DNA of 64,000 nucleotides from Stomorhina lunata (lineage: Eukaryota > Arthropoda > Insecta > Diptera > Rhiniidae). Location: positions 111,657,468 to 111,721,467 of the forward strand of contig OW121743.1 in assembly GCA_933228675.1 (NCBI GenBank), in the 5' to 3' direction. The notes beneath the pieces were generated by a model. The model had not been told where the DNA came from. It did not search any database and was given only the letters and a program-made list of their open reading frames with translations. Position numbers and translations under genes: made by a program. Positions 46,715 through 60,294 of this stretch are shown piece by piece. The first letter of the stretch is position 1; each line of letters starts with the position of its first letter.

Positions 46715-48375
46715 TAATTAGTTTTCTATAAAAAAGTCTTTCTAACACCAACTTTTCTTTAAAAAGTCCTATTGTCTACTTATTTTTTTAAAAAGTATTT
46801 CTATCGTCAACTTTTCTCTTCAAAAGTCTTCCTATCGTCAAATCTTCTCTGAAAAGAGTCTTTCTATAGTCAACTTTTCTCCAAAAAAAGGTTCATATCT
46901 TCAACTTTTCTCTGAAAAAATCTTCCTATCACCATTTTTTCTCTAAAAAGTCTTTCTATCGTCCACTTTTCTCTAAAAAAATCTTACCTTCGTCAACTTT
47001 TCTCTAAAAAATTCTTTCTGTAGTTAATTTCTCTATAAAAAGTCTTCATTCGTTAAGTTTTCTATAAAAAAAGATTTCTATCATCAACTTTTCTATAAAA
47101 AAAGTCATCCTATCGTCAACTTTCCTATAAAAAAGTCTTCATTCGTCAACTATTCTATAAAAAAGTCTTCCTATCGTCAATTTTTCTATAAAAAAGTCTT
47201 CCTATCGTCAACTTTCCTATAAAAAAGTCTTCCTATCGTCAACTTTCCTATAAAGAAGTCTTCCTATCGTCAACTTTTCTATAAAAAGTCTTCCTATCGT
47301 CAACTTTTCTATAGAAAAGTCTTCCTATCGTCAACTTTTCTATAGAAAAGTCTTCCTATCGTCAACTTTTCTATAGAAAAGTCTTCCTTTTCTATAGAAA
47401 AGTCTTCCTATCGTCAACTTTTCTATAGAAAAGTCTTCATATCGTCAACTTTTCTATAGAAAAGTTTTCCTATCGTCAACTTCTCTATAAAAAAGTCTTC
47501 CCATCGTCAACTTTTCTATAAAAAAAGTCTTCCTATCGTCAACTTTTCTATAAAAAAAGTCTTCCTATCGTCAACTTTTCTATAAAAAAAGTCTTCCTAT
47601 CGTCAACTTTTCTATAAAAAAGTCTTCCTATCGTCAACTTTTCTATAAAAAATTCTTCCTGTCGTCAACTTTTCTTTAAAAAAGTCTTTCTATCGTCAAC
47701 TTTTCTATAAAAAAGTCTTCCTATCGTCAACTTTTCTATAAAAAGTCTTCCTATCGTCAACTTTTCTATAAAAATGTCTTCTTATCGTCAACTTTTCTAT
47801 AAAAACGTCTCTTATCGTCAACTTTTCTATAAAAAAGTCTTCCTATCGGCAATTTTTCCATAAAAAAGTCTTCTTATCGTCAACTTTTCTATAAAAAAGT
47901 CTTCCTATCGTCAACTTTTCTATAAAAAAGTCTTCCTATCGTCAACTTTTCTATCAAAAAGTCTTCCTATCGTCAACCTTTCTATAAATAGGTTTTCCAA
48001 TCGTCAACTTTTCTATAAAAAAGTCTTCCTATCGTCAACTTTTCTATCAAAAAGTCTTCCTATCGTCAACCTTTCTATAAATAGGTTTTCCAATCGTCAA
48101 CTTTTCTATAAAAAAGTCTTCCTATTGTCAACTTTTCATTAAAAAAGTCTTTCTATTTTCTTTTTTTCTATAGCAAAGTTTTTCTATCATCAACTTTTCT
48201 AAAAAAAAGTCTTCCTATCGTCAATGTTTCTATAGCATAATCTTCCTATCGTCAACTTTTGTATAAAAAAGTCTTCCTATCGTCAAGTTTTATAAAAAAT
48301 GTCTTCCTGTCTTTAAATTTTCTATAGAAATGTTTTCCTATCGTTATATTTTGTATAGAAATGTCCTCACATCGT
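46715..48375. repeat. ~31-bp satellite array, gtcttcctatcgtcaac type (second block)
   Basis: Monomers near gtcttcctatcgtcaacttt tctataaaaaa. The first ~350 bp has ctctaaaaa variants. A three-monomer higher-order unit (93 bp) is seen as caacctttctataaataggt tttccaatcg at about 47973 and 48066. The same family and orientation as 42985-44455. Confidence 0.93.
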
Positions 48376-49454
48376 TCTAATAAATTTATAAAACGAATGT
48401 TGCTTTACTAAAATTTAAGCATTAAATTTTGCCAAAGGAAAACGCTTTAAGCTTAAATTCTCGTTCTTTGTGAGCTATTTTTCAAATTTTTTTTTCTATT
48501 TTTTCTTAACTCTTATCTTAAAAAGACAGACATTAAAGAAAAAAAAAAAATAAATCTAAAGAAAAATAAAAATTTTATACAAAAACTTTAAAAAATAAAA
48601 AGAAAAATTAATTTTTCTTCTTTTTTACGTAACAATCCGATGAACTCATAGTGAAAATATAAAATACGAGTTGTTTTCCTGTGTATGTGTTTGTGTTTTT
48701 GAATGTGTAAAAGTTTTTTCCTTTCAGTCTTGTTCCTTTTTGTGTTGAAGTAAATGGGTATTGTAGAAATAGAAATATTTCATTTAAAAAATGGAACGAC
48801 ATTTTATTTTTCTTTGGTTCTTTCATTGGCTAAAAGGGTTATTGTATTCTTACATTAGCTTATTTTTTTGCTCCTTTTTTGTCTAGATGGTTGGTAAAAA
48901 TTCATATTTTATTAAAATTTTTAAAGAAAAATCTAATGCAATTTTGATATTTTTAAGACAGTTTTTCTCAGTCATATGTTATGAATTTCCTGCTGATTTT
49001 GTTTCTTCTTAGTTATCTCAAGAAAACTGTAAGTTTTTCGCAAAGAAAAATATGCTTTAAGGAAAAGTTTTAAAAATTTATTGGGTTTATTGATTATTTA
49101 AATCAAATTTATTTTCGAAGAAGCTGTTTTTCTATTCATGGATTTTGCTTGTTACTAGTAATATCCGCTTTTGAACTTTTAGGAAAAGTTGATCATTTAT
49201 TCGCAGACAATTTTGCTTTTGTTATAGTTTAGTGCCAAGGCTGGATATAGAAGTGGTATTTTAATAATGAAATTCAGTTTTCTTGTTGATTTTCAATCAT
49301 CGACCGTGTAAAGAAGTTTCTTGATATTAATGAATCTTTTAGAATTTAAAATTAAGAGATTTAATAAATTTGTTTACCAAATAAATTTCTGAATTAGCAG
49401 ACATAAAGAATATGCTAACTTTTTGTAGTTTATTAAAAACGTACATTTTCTCTA
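48376..49454. other. Non-coding AT-rich stretch
   Basis: No array, gene or RNA seen. The 72-codon - strand frame at 48608 is Lys/Phe/Tyr-rich and unconvincing. Confidence 0.45.
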
Positions 49455-51880
49455 TGTATTAAAATTTTTATTTAGAAAAATTTTTGTACAAAAATTTTAT
49501 ATAGAAACATTTTGTTTATAAAATTGATTATAAAGAAACAAATACGTTATCAGATTTTTATATAGAAAAAAAGTTGTTTTTAAATTTTTTAATAGAAAAA
49601 TTTTCTTTATAAGATTGTAATATGTATAAAAAAATGTTCGTTAAATAATTTTTGTCTAGAAAAATTTTCGTTAAAAAATTTTTGTATAGAAAAATTTTAG
49701 TTAAAAAATTTTTGTATACAAAAATTTTCGTTATAAAATTTTTTTTTTCGTTAAAAAATTTTATATAAAAAAATTATCGTTGAAAATTTTTATAGAGAAA
49801 AATTTTCATTATAAAATTTTTATAGAGAAAAATATTCATTATAAAATTTTTATATAGAAAAATTTTGGTTATAAAATTTTTATATAGAAAAATTTTGGTT
49901 ATAAAATGTTTATATTGAAAAATTTTCGTAATAAAATTTTCATATAAAGAAATGTTCGTTATAAAATTTTTATATTGAAAAATTTTCGTTATAAAATGTT
50001 TATATAGAAAAATTTTTTTTATAAAATTTTTGAAGAAAAAAATTTTCTTTAAAAAATTTTTATATAGAAAAATTTTCGTTGTTAAATTTTTGTATAGAAA
50101 AATTTTCGTTGTTAAATTTTTGTATAGAAAAATTTTCGTTATAAAATTTTTATATAAAAAAAATTTCGTTGAAAATTTTTATATAGAAAAATTTTCGTTA
50201 TAAAATATTTATATAGAAAAATTTTCATTATAAAATTTTTATATAGAAAAATTTGGTTATAAAATTTTTATATAGAAAAATTTTGGTTATAAAATTTTTA
50301 TATAGAAAAATTTTGGTTATAAAATTTTTATATAGAAAAATTTTCGTTAAAAAATTTGTATATAAAAAATTTTCGTTATAAAATTTTTATATTGAAAAAT
50401 TTTTGTTATAAAATTTTTATATAAAAAATGTTCGTTATATAATTTTTATATAAAATTTTTGTTTTCGTTATAAACTTTTTGAATAAAAAAAATTTTCATT
50501 ATAAAATTTTATATCGAAAAATTTTCGTTATAAAATTTTTATATAGAAAAATGTTCGTTATAGAACTTTTATATAGAAAAATCTTAGTTGAAAAATTTTA
50601 TATAGAAAAATTTTCGTTGGAAATTTTTTATAGACAAAAATTTTCGATGTTAAATTCTTATATAGAATAATTTTCGATATAAAATTTTTATATAGAAACA
50701 TTTTCGTTTTAAAAATTTTATATAGAAACATTTTCGTTATAAAATTTTATATAAAAAATTTTCGTTATAAAATTTTTATATAGAAAAATATTCGTTATAA
50801 AATTTGTATATAGAAAAATTTTCGTTATAAAATTTTAATATAGAAAAATTTTCGTTACCAAATTTTTATATAAAAAAATGTTCGTTATAAAATTTTTATA
50901 TTGAAAAATTTTCGTAATAAAATTTTTGTTATAAAGTTTTCATATAAAAACATTTTCGTTATAAAATTTTTATATGGAAAAATTTTCGTTATAAACTTTT
51001 TAAATAAAAAGGTTTTCGTTATAAAATTTTTATATATAAAAATTTTCATTATAAAATTTTAATAGAAAAATTTTCGTTATAAAATTTTTATAGAAAAAAA
51101 ATTTTCGATGTTAAATTCTAAAACTTTTACATAGAAAATTTTTCGCTATGGAATTTTTATATAGAAAAATATTTGTTATAAAAAGATAATATAGAAACAT
51201 TTTCGTTATAAAAGTTGTATAATGAAAAATTTTTGTTATAAAATTTTTATATAGAAAAATATTTTTTATAAAAAGCTAAAATAGAAAAATGTTCGTTATA
51301 CAATTTTTGAATAAAAAAATTTTCGTTATAAGATTTTTATATAGAAAAATTTTCATTACGAAATTTTTATATGTATGGAAAAAGTTTCGCTGTAAAATTT
51401 TTATATAGAAAAATATTAATATAATATTTTTGTAAAGAACAATTTTCGTTATAAAATTTTTATACAGAAATTTCTTCGTTGAAAAATTTTATATAGAAAA
51501 ATTTTCGTTAAAAATTTTTTATAGAAAAAAATTTTCGATATTAAATTTTTGTATAGAAAAATTTTCGAAATAATATTTTTATATAGAAAAAATTTGCGTT
51601 ATAAAACTTTTATGTACAACATTTTCGTTATAAAATTTGTATGTAGAAAAATTTTCGTTATAAAATTTTTATGTAGAAAAAATTTCGTTAAAGAATTTTT
51701 GAATAAAAGAATTTTCGTTACAAAATTTTTATATAGAAAAATTTTTGTTGTAAAATTTTTATATAGAAAAATTTTTATATAGAAAAATTTTTGTTGTAAA
51801 ATTTTTATATAGAAAAAGTTTTGTTGTAAAATTTTTATATAGAAAAATTTCCGTTGTAAATAAAACGTACTTCTAATAAA
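49455..51880. repeat. 29-30 bp satellite array, cgttata type
   Basis: About 80 monomers near tttttatatagaaaaatttt cgttataaaa. Compared with the other families the core is TATATAG instead of CTATAG. Local sub-families (ggttata at 49860 and 50255-50330; gttgtaaaa at 51745-51860) show patchy homogenisation. Confidence 0.92.
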
Positions 51881-53424
51881 AAAAAACATTTTCAACATAA
51901 AACGAATTTTCGTGCTTTTTTCACTTTCAAACCTTGTAAAAAAATTTATGAAAAAAGTGTAAACATTTTTAGAATAAAAGTTTTTTCATTACCACCCCTC
52001 TACTCTTAAAAACAAGTAATGCTTTCCTAATCCTGAGATAGAAAACTTTTTTGTAGCATAATTTAAGGCATTATGTTAAACATATGTATGTGTATGTACT
52101 ATACATATATTGCCAACATAATTACAAGCATAGTTTTATGAACTATTTTATACAAAATGTGATTAATAACTATTAACTGCATACTTTAAGGATTAAAAGT
52201 TTTGCAATACAAATAATAAAACTGACTTAAGTAAAAAGAATTTGAGAAAAAAAAACTACAAATTCTTAATGACGGTTATGATTTTTAAAGAGAAAAAGAA
52301 GTACAAAACTTTTGCTATAAAATAAATACCTTTTCACTATTGCAAAATATGTTAAGTTTATAAGATAAGACAAATCCCAGAAAAAAAAAAACTATAAAAG
52401 TTGAGAAACATTTTCAAATAAAAATATTCAAAAGTTGATTTTTTTTTCAAATTTTTCAAACAATTCAAATAGTTTTTGGATAATTTTCAGGGAAGCCTTG
52501 AAAACATATACGAGTAGCTCAAAATGAATGAATGAATGCACAAGAGAAAAAAAAAATAATTGAGAATTTAATTAAATTCTCCAACAAAGAATTTAACAAA
52601 TTTCTACCAAAAGTATCCCAAATTACGTCACAGCTTCAGAAAAAGAAAAGGAAAATGGTTGAATAACTTAAAAGTTTAATAAAACACCAGAAACTGGCTA
52701 AACGTTATCTTTAAAATTAAATTGAAAATATTAAAAAAACAAAAGCCGTTAAAATAGTAACAGGTGTAGTTAGAGTTTTGTTGCTACTTTTTCCTTTATT
52801 GTCAAAAATTCTAAATCCTGCTGCTGGGTCCCTTGTATCAGTTTTGTTTTAGATGTTAATCCAAAAGATGGTTCATTCCTCTAACATCACCCCGAAATTA
52901 TTTCGCAAAAAAATTTATTTCATTTTTGCTTTAACAAAAAATCAATTTGTCTCTTCAACATTATTAAGGAAAAACCATTAAAAACTAAGTAGTAGCAGGA
53001 ACAACAATAAAGAGGACCCCAAAAACAATGATAAGGATGATGTTTATCATGATTATCACAAAGATAATAATGATGAGGATGATGAGGTTCTTGATGAAAT
53101 ATGTCAACAAGGTTTTTCATCTTATTTTCCAATGTTTTTTCATGAGGGGGAGGTGGATACAAAATTTGTAATGGCTGGTGGCTGCTGCTTTATTTTTGGG
53201 GAAGAAGTTAACAAAATTAAATGTTCAATTTATAGATTTTTTTTGTCAGTTTGTTAGTATAGAGATTTTAAATAGAGAAAAATTGTGATTTGATGGTGGA
53301 AAAACGAAAGAAAAAATAGATATAGAATTTGGAATTAGAAACTATAGCAAAAAATGAAAAACTTTTTTAACTTTAACTTTAATTTTAATTTTAACTTTAA
53401 TTTTACGAAAATTTAGTAAATAAT
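51881..53424. other. Non-coding stretch with short simple runs
   Basis: Contains gaatgaatgaatg (52523), a GAT-rich patch (53028-53095) and an aactttaa run (53370-53405). A + strand frame of ~85 codons at about 52985-53240 is open and Asp/Asn-rich but lacks a start codon and any known motif, so I do not call it a gene. One motif gcatactttaagga at 52179. Confidence 0.4.
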
Positions 53425-55780
53425 ATTTCTATATAAAAAATTTTAGTCATATACAGTTTTTTATTAAATTTTTGCTCTATGTAAAAATTCATAAAAAAAT
53501 TTCCCTTATAAAATTTTTATAAAGAAAACGTTTGGTCACAAATTTTGTATATCGAAAAATTTTCGTTATAAAATTTTTATATAGAAAAATTTCGATGTTT
53601 AATTTTTATATAAAACAATTTCGATGTTGAATTTTGATATAGAAAAAATTTTCAATATTAAATTTTATAAAGAAAAATTTTCTTTATAAAATTTTTATTA
53701 AGAAAAATTTTCTTAATAAAATTTTTATATTGAAAAAATTTCGTTACAAAAAATACAAAAAAATTCGCCGTAAAATTTTTATACAGAAAAATTTTCGTTG
53801 TAAAATTTTTATATAGAAAAATTTTCGTTGTAAAATTTTTATATAGAAAACTTTTCGTTGTAAAATTTTTATAAAGAAAATTTTTGTTATAACATTTTTA
53901 AATAGAGAAATTTTCGTTGTAAAATTTTTATATAGAAAAATTTTCGTTGAAAGTTTTTAAAGTTTTTTTCGTTGAAAATTTTTATATAGAAAAATTTTCG
54001 TTATAAAATTTTTAATAAAAAATTTTTGTTACAAAATTTTTTTATAGAAAAATTTTCGTTATAAAATTTTTGTATAGAAAAATTATTGTTATAAAATTTT
54101 TAAAAAGAAAAACTTTCATTACAAAATTTGTTTAATAGAAAGACATAAAAATATATAGAAAATTTTTCGCTATAAAGTTTTTATATAGAAAATTTTTATA
54201 TACAAAAATTTTCGTTATAAAATTTTTATGTACATACAACAATTTTTGTTAAAAAATTTTAATATTGAAAAATGTTTTTCACAAAAATTTTATATAAAAA
54301 AAATTTTGTCACAAAAATTTTATATAGAAAAATTTTCGGTATAAAATTTTTATGTAGAAGATTTTCCGTTGTAAAATTTTTATATAGAAAAATTTTCCTT
54401 GTAAAGTTTTTATATAGAAAAATTTCGATCTGAAATTTTTTTAAAGAAAATTTTCGATGTTAAATTTTTATATAGAAAAATTATGGTTAAAAAATTTGTA
54501 TGTAGAAAAATTTTCTTAATAAAATTTTTATGTAAAAAAATCTTAGTTACAAAAAGTAGAAAAACAATAAAATAATGTTTGTTGTAAAATTTTTACATAA
54601 AAATATTTTCGTTGCAAAATTGTTATATAGAAAAATTTTCGTTGCAAAATTTTTATGTAGAAAATTTTTGTTATAAAATTTGTATTTGGAAAAATTTTCG
54701 TTATAAAATCTTTATATAGAAATACTTTCGTTATAATATTTTTATATAGAAAAATTTTCGGTTTAAAATTTTTGTTTTAAATTTTTTGTTATAAAATTTT
54801 TATATAGAAAAATTTTCGTTGTACAATTTTTAACAGAAAAATTTTCGTTATAAAATTTTTATATAGAAAATTGTTCGTTTAAAATTTTTATATAGAAAAA
54901 TTTTCCTTGTAAAGTTTTTATATAGAAAAATTTCGATCTGAAATTTTTTTAAAGAAAATTTTCGATGTTAAATTTTTATATACAAAATTTTTATGTAAAA
55001 AAATCTTAGTTACAAAAAGTAGAAAAACAATAAAATAATGTTCGTTGTAAAATTTTTACATAAAAATATTTTCGTTGCAAAATTGTTATATAGAAAAATT
55101 TTCGTTGTAAAATTTTTATGTAGAAAATTTTTGTTATAAAATTTTTATTTGAAAAATTTTTCGTTATAAAATTTTTATATAGAAATACTTTCGTTATAAT
55201 ATTTTTATATAGAATAATTTTCGGTTTAAAATTTTTGTTTTAAATTTTTTGTTATAAAATTTTTATATAGAAAAATTTTCGTTGTACAATTTTTAACATT
55301 TTTAAATTTTTATATATTTAGAAAATTATTCGTTTAAAATTTTTATATAGAAAAATTTTCGTTGTAAAATTTGTATATAGAAATATTTTCTTTATAAAAT
55401 TTTTATATAGAAAAATTTTTGATATAAAATATTTATATAGATAAATTTTCGTTATACAATTTTTTCGTTACAAAATTTCTAAATAGAAACATTTTCGTTA
55501 TAAAATTTTTATTTAGGAAATTTAGTTGTAAAATTTTTATATAGAAACATTTTTGTTACTAATTTTTTTATATAACAAACATTTTTGTTATTAAAGTTTA
55601 ATATAGAAAATTTTCTTTTTCAAACTTTGATTTTTCATAAAAAATTTGTGATAGGAAAAATTGTCGCTGAAATTTTTTTATAAAAAAAAAATGTCGTAAA
55701 ATTTTAATAAAAAAAAAAAAAATTTTGTAATATTTGTATGGAAAATTTTCGTTGTGAAATTTTTATAAAGAAATGTTTTT
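53425..55780. repeat. 29-30 bp satellite array, cgttata type (second block)
   Basis: The same family as 49455-51880. It contains an internal segmental duplication: 54381-54800 and 54890-55290 share marked variants (aatttcgatctgaaattttt at 54422 and 54929; cttagttacaaaaagtagaa at 54542 and 55005). The offset falls from 507 to 463 bp between these landmarks, so the second copy has lost about 44 bp. Confidence 0.9.
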
Positions 55781-57471
55781 GTCTAATTAAAAGAACATTT
55801 TCTAAGTAAAAGGCTATTTTGTAATAAAACACTCTTAAATAATAATTACACACAAAATATCCTGTGGTAGAAAAAAAGTAAGTCTATGTATGCTTTTTTC
55901 AAAAACCACTTAATATTGCATACCCTAAGGCAAATAAATTCATATACAAACACTTTTGTAATTGCCAAAAACCACTATTGCATAGAATTGGTTGCTCTAA
56001 AAAACGCACACAATACTATAGTCTATTTTTAGGTACCACATACAAAAGCCAATTTAAAACTACCGAAAACATAAAAATAGCCAAAACTATTGAAAGTCCA
56101 ACAAAAGCTAACCAATGAATAAACAAACAAGTATTTTTGTGTGTGTTTTTTTTATGGAAATAGAAAACAGGATATTTTTTTTCTTAAGCAACCACTGATG
56201 ACATAAAGATGTCTGGTCTGGAAAAACCCAAAAAGATAAAAAAAAAATTAAAAGAAATTTTCTGTCAAAATCCAAGTCTTAGAATGTGTCATTTAAGTTT
56301 GTAGATTTTTTTCTTGTCACAGAGTCTTTTAAAGGCAGATTTACCTTCTAGAAACTAAAAAGGAAAGTATGTATTTGTATAAGTAATTGTAAGGATTTGT
56401 TATGAGTGTTGTAGTAGTAGTAGTAGTTGTTGTTACACTATGTGGAATTTAGTTTTTACAGAAGCCAGAGTGTTCTGTGATAACAAAGTGTCAGTTGAAA
56501 TGAAATGGAATATTGTGACGTCTATGTTGGCAAACTATGGGGAAAAGAATTCGAAAAAAAGAAAAGAAAACTAAAATGTTGTTAGAGAATCATCATTTTA
56601 ATGCTTGACTATTTAATTTAAATGCTGACGTTTCCATGAATTTTACCTTTTTTTACAAAAAGCAAAAAGGAAGTTAGCTTAGTTTTTGTATTCTTTCTTT
56701 TAGACTTGTATAGACAAATTTTTCTTTTCTTTGGTTTTCTATTTTTAGCTATTTGTAGCAAATTACAAATAAGCTTTTCATTATTTCTGTTAAACACCAT
56801 AAAGTATGCAATACTATTTGAAATTAAGTTTTTTTCATGGTTTAAGTGACTGAAGGAGTACATTCCCCAGTTGTGAAAAAGTTAAAATCATTGGTATTTT
56901 TGTTATTTTCTACCATAAAAAAAAGTTAAAAGTTGAAAAAGTAAAATGTCAAACTAAAAATAAATATTTACGCATCGTTTTTTGCAAACTATTCGGTTGT
57001 GATGTAAATAAAACAAGACATTTAAATGAGATAAAGTCAAATTTTATCCAGAAATATCTGAAAAAAAGAGTTGACGAAGAAATGTCGACGAGGTAACTCG
57101 CATGAGTATAATATGAAACTTCTGTGAAGGAATGCAAACTTGTGTATAGTTGCATGCGTCATTGCCAGCAAAGTGCAGAGCGCTAAGGTTAAAGGGAAAA
57201 GGTCATTTTAAGGAAAATGTCGAGATTGAAGTTGATATTGCATTTTAATTCAATTGCTTTAAAAAGGGTTTTGTTTCGAATTTTTATTTTCTTTTTTCAA
57301 ATAACGCAAATATAGTCCTGGAGCTGAACTATTAATATCGCTGAAACTGCTTTACCGTAATAACTAGAATATCATTAAAGTGACATCAATGGTAAGTAAA
57401 GAAGAAGTAGGAAAATATAGGAGTGAATTGTTTTGTTTTCGACAGTCCACTAGATGTTTTAGTGTAATGTA
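55781..57471. other. Non-coding, partly single-copy-looking stretch
   Basis: 56390-56530 and 57050-57190 have more balanced composition (gtagtagtagtagttgttgt; atgcgtcattgccagcaaag) without a coding frame. No element or array recognised. Confidence 0.4.
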
Positions 57472-59115
57472 GCATAGTTTTAGGAGGTAAATTTTTCAAA
57501 TCGGTAAATTAATTTGTTGATATCATGAAATGAAGGGCTATAATTAAGTAAATATATTTCTGTATTGTCTTAGGGACAAATTAGTATTCAAAAGTTAGGG
57601 GAATTGTTTGGAAAATAGTGTAGCATATTTTAAGGAGGTAAAAATTAAAAAATCAAAACCATTAATTCACAGTAAAATTATCTGGGAAATGTTTTTTTCT
57701 GTATATCCTAAAAGTCTGCAACTCTATCTTTGTGTCTCTAGATTTCGATGTTGATTAAATTTATAAGATTTCGTATAGTCTATATGAATTACCTCGTAAA
57801 ATTGTATTGAGTTGTAATTATGTAATTATCAGGAATGTTCCAAAATATGTTATAACCAAAGGCTTTATAGTAAAGCTAATTTTTATTAGGTAGAAATAGT
57901 GAAAATAAAACTTTTATTTCTCTGAAACCTAATTTTTCTGTACAAAAATAATTTTTCTTTCTTTTCCTAAAAGTATACAACAATATTTTTGTTTCATTTA
58001 GATTTCAATTTTCCGTTGCCTAACAATATTTTATTGAATTGTTATATCAATTATATCACAATTATCATTCCTGGGGACAAATGCCATATTCGCTATCGAT
58101 AGAAATGTATGATATTTCAGAAACATTTGTGTAGCATACTTTTGGGATAATCTAAATAATATATAATATTTTAGGTTTACTACATTCTAACTTATTTTGA
58201 CAAAAGTTCCCTGATAATAAAATAATTTATTTAAACTAAATGTTTTGACAAACAAATGGATATTAATAGAAATCAAATTTTATTAAACTTTTTGCAAAAT
58301 AATTTTTTTTTAAAATCCCGAAGGTATGTTACACAATATTTGTATAAAAGTCTGAGTTTTCGAATTGGTCGCTGGTTTTCAAGAATGCCCTGAAACACAT
58401 TGTGTGGACCAAATGCTTTAGTATTTACATAATTTCGATTTAAATTATGAAAAAATCTGTAAGTCATACTTTTAGGTGTTTTCGACCTTACCAGACATGA
58501 AAGATTTTTAAGAAAATATTGTTGCATACTTTTAGGATGTACGTCTAATTTATGTTGGGTAGTTAAAAAAGACTTGAAAAATAAATTAAGTTAGCAAATT
58601 AACTTCCTTTAAATAAGCTTTTCCTGGGCTCTCCTAAATGAATGCAAGATGTTTGATTAGAATTTAATTTGGATTAAACAATTTGATTTCGATTCAAATT
58701 TTGTGACTATTTGTAGCGAAAATTAAGTGCGAAAATTAAGTGCTATTATTTAGGAGTTCGTGATATTTAAAAATTAAGTATTGAAGATCAATAAATACTG
58801 CCTACATTAAGGCCTTCCAAGGAAAAAAGTGACAATATTCTGAGAAAGTTGTGTGAGATATACTTTTAGGAGTTACCAATTTTAATTTTTTATAGTAAGT
58901 AAAAACCAGGGCCTACAATTGGAAGAACATTCAAATTAAAAATATATTATATATGTAACTACCCGTATGATAAGTTTTAAGTCTATAAAATTATTCTTAA
59001 CTTAGAGTTCATTGTCATTATTTTTAAATTAGTAAAAACTTTGCAGTATACTTTTAGGGGTAAATAAAATTCTAATATGAATATATACTTCTATAGCATA
59101 CTTTTAGGAGTTAAA
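57472..59115. repeat. Cluster of the GCATACTTTTAGGA motif
   Basis: About a dozen matches to the motif (or reverse complement) in 1.6 kb: near 57472, 57623, 57706 (r), 57965 (r), 58134, 58317 (r), 58465, 58524, 58632 (r), 58858, 59047 and 59096. Sequence between them is mostly unrelated. Two (58134, 58317) belong to a copy of the GGCCAAATTACC element family (about 58072-58372). Confidence 0.6.
58072..58372. mobile_element. Inverted-repeat element, GGCCAAATTACC family (diverged copy F)
   Basis: Left end ctggggacaaatgccatatt cgctatcgat is a diverged version of the family end. Interior segments (aaaagttccctgataataaa, aaactaaatgttttgacaaa) match the damaged copy at 4972-5165 in reverse. The right side ends ttgtataaaagtctgagttt tcg, corresponding to the inner part of the right repeat; the outermost bases are lost. 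Confidence 0.6.
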
Positions 59116-60294
59116 TTTCTTAAATATAACATTTTCTTAGTCTTAAAAATCTATTGTCTATATTTAAGCATACAATCAATTTCAACATTTACCTTTCAAC
59201 TTAAACTCCAATGGGTGGTTGCCCTTCTGATACATTTTACGTTCCCAAAATTATTATTTATTTATCTACAACCAGCATCATTTCAAAATATTTTCCACAG
59301 ACTGTTTTCAATATAATAGAAATGTTAATGCTGTTCATACGTTATCAATTTAAAATTTAAATGGACTTTTACAATAATACAAAAGCTCATTTTAGTGTCG
59401 AAATATTGACATTTTTAATATTTTAAATCCTTGGGGCATTGATAAAGCCTTAAAAATAAATTTTATATCTTTTTTGTCAAAAATTTCACACATATGTTAA
59501 ATATAATTAAATTTACATAATAATATGAAATATGAAAAAAAAATGTAAGATAACAATAATCAAGGATAATGATGAGTCTTACAAAAAAATTTTGAAAACA
59601 TGTTTTTTCTATATTAGATTTCAAGTCAAAAAAACTGTCTTCAAAATTAGAAGAATTATGAAAAATTTAATATGTGTACAATATTTTTTTAAATTTAAAA
59701 ACTTTTTTTTTATATTTTTAAAAACCCTCTCCTTCTAAGCGTTTACACAAACAACTACTCATGCCCTCTTGAGCAGTTGTTAAAAGCCAATTATGTATGC
59801 ATTTCCCTAGTTAAATGCTTGTGAATGTTAATGCCTGTTTTGTTTTTGCATCACATACTTTAAGGCTTTTTTTTAAATAAATTTTTATTTAAACGTTTTG
59901 GTTTTCATTTTTATATTTTTAAATACACACAAAAAACGCAACGACAATATGTTTAACAATTATTGCTCTTTAGTTTTAAATATAACAATTTGAGGTTTTT
60001 ATATTTTACATATCATAAAAATTGTAGCCTATTTTTGGGCTGCAAAATGTTTTAATATGAACGAAAAAATGGTCAAATTAATGGCATATGCACGATATAG
60101 CCAAAGAAAACATGCAATTTTAATGTCACAATTTGTAATATTATTTAGTTCTTCAATTTTTTTTTTTTTTAATATAAAAAACCGCAGATGGTGAAAAAGT
60201 GTTGCAGAGATTACAGGGAAATGGTTTCGATTTAAATTTAAAAAATCAATATAAATGGTTTAAGAGCCATTTATTTCCATAGTAATCGTTGTTT
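59116..60294. other. Non-coding AT-rich stretch
   Basis: No array, gene or RNA. Short frames at 59077 and 59532 are Phe/Ile/Lys-rich and unconvincing. Confidence 0.45.

Noticed and set aside
52985..53240. ~85-codon open frame rich in Asp/Asn on the + strand, and the overlapping 80-codon - strand frame
   Set aside because: Arises from a GAT/AAC simple-sequence patch; no start codon on the + strand, no recognised motif on either.
57472..59115. Recursive splice sites as an explanation of the ...TTTTAGGAGGTA motif
   Set aside because: Recursive sites need a pyrimidine tract then AG|GT; the motif has AGGAGGTA and occurs in both orientations, so it does not fit.
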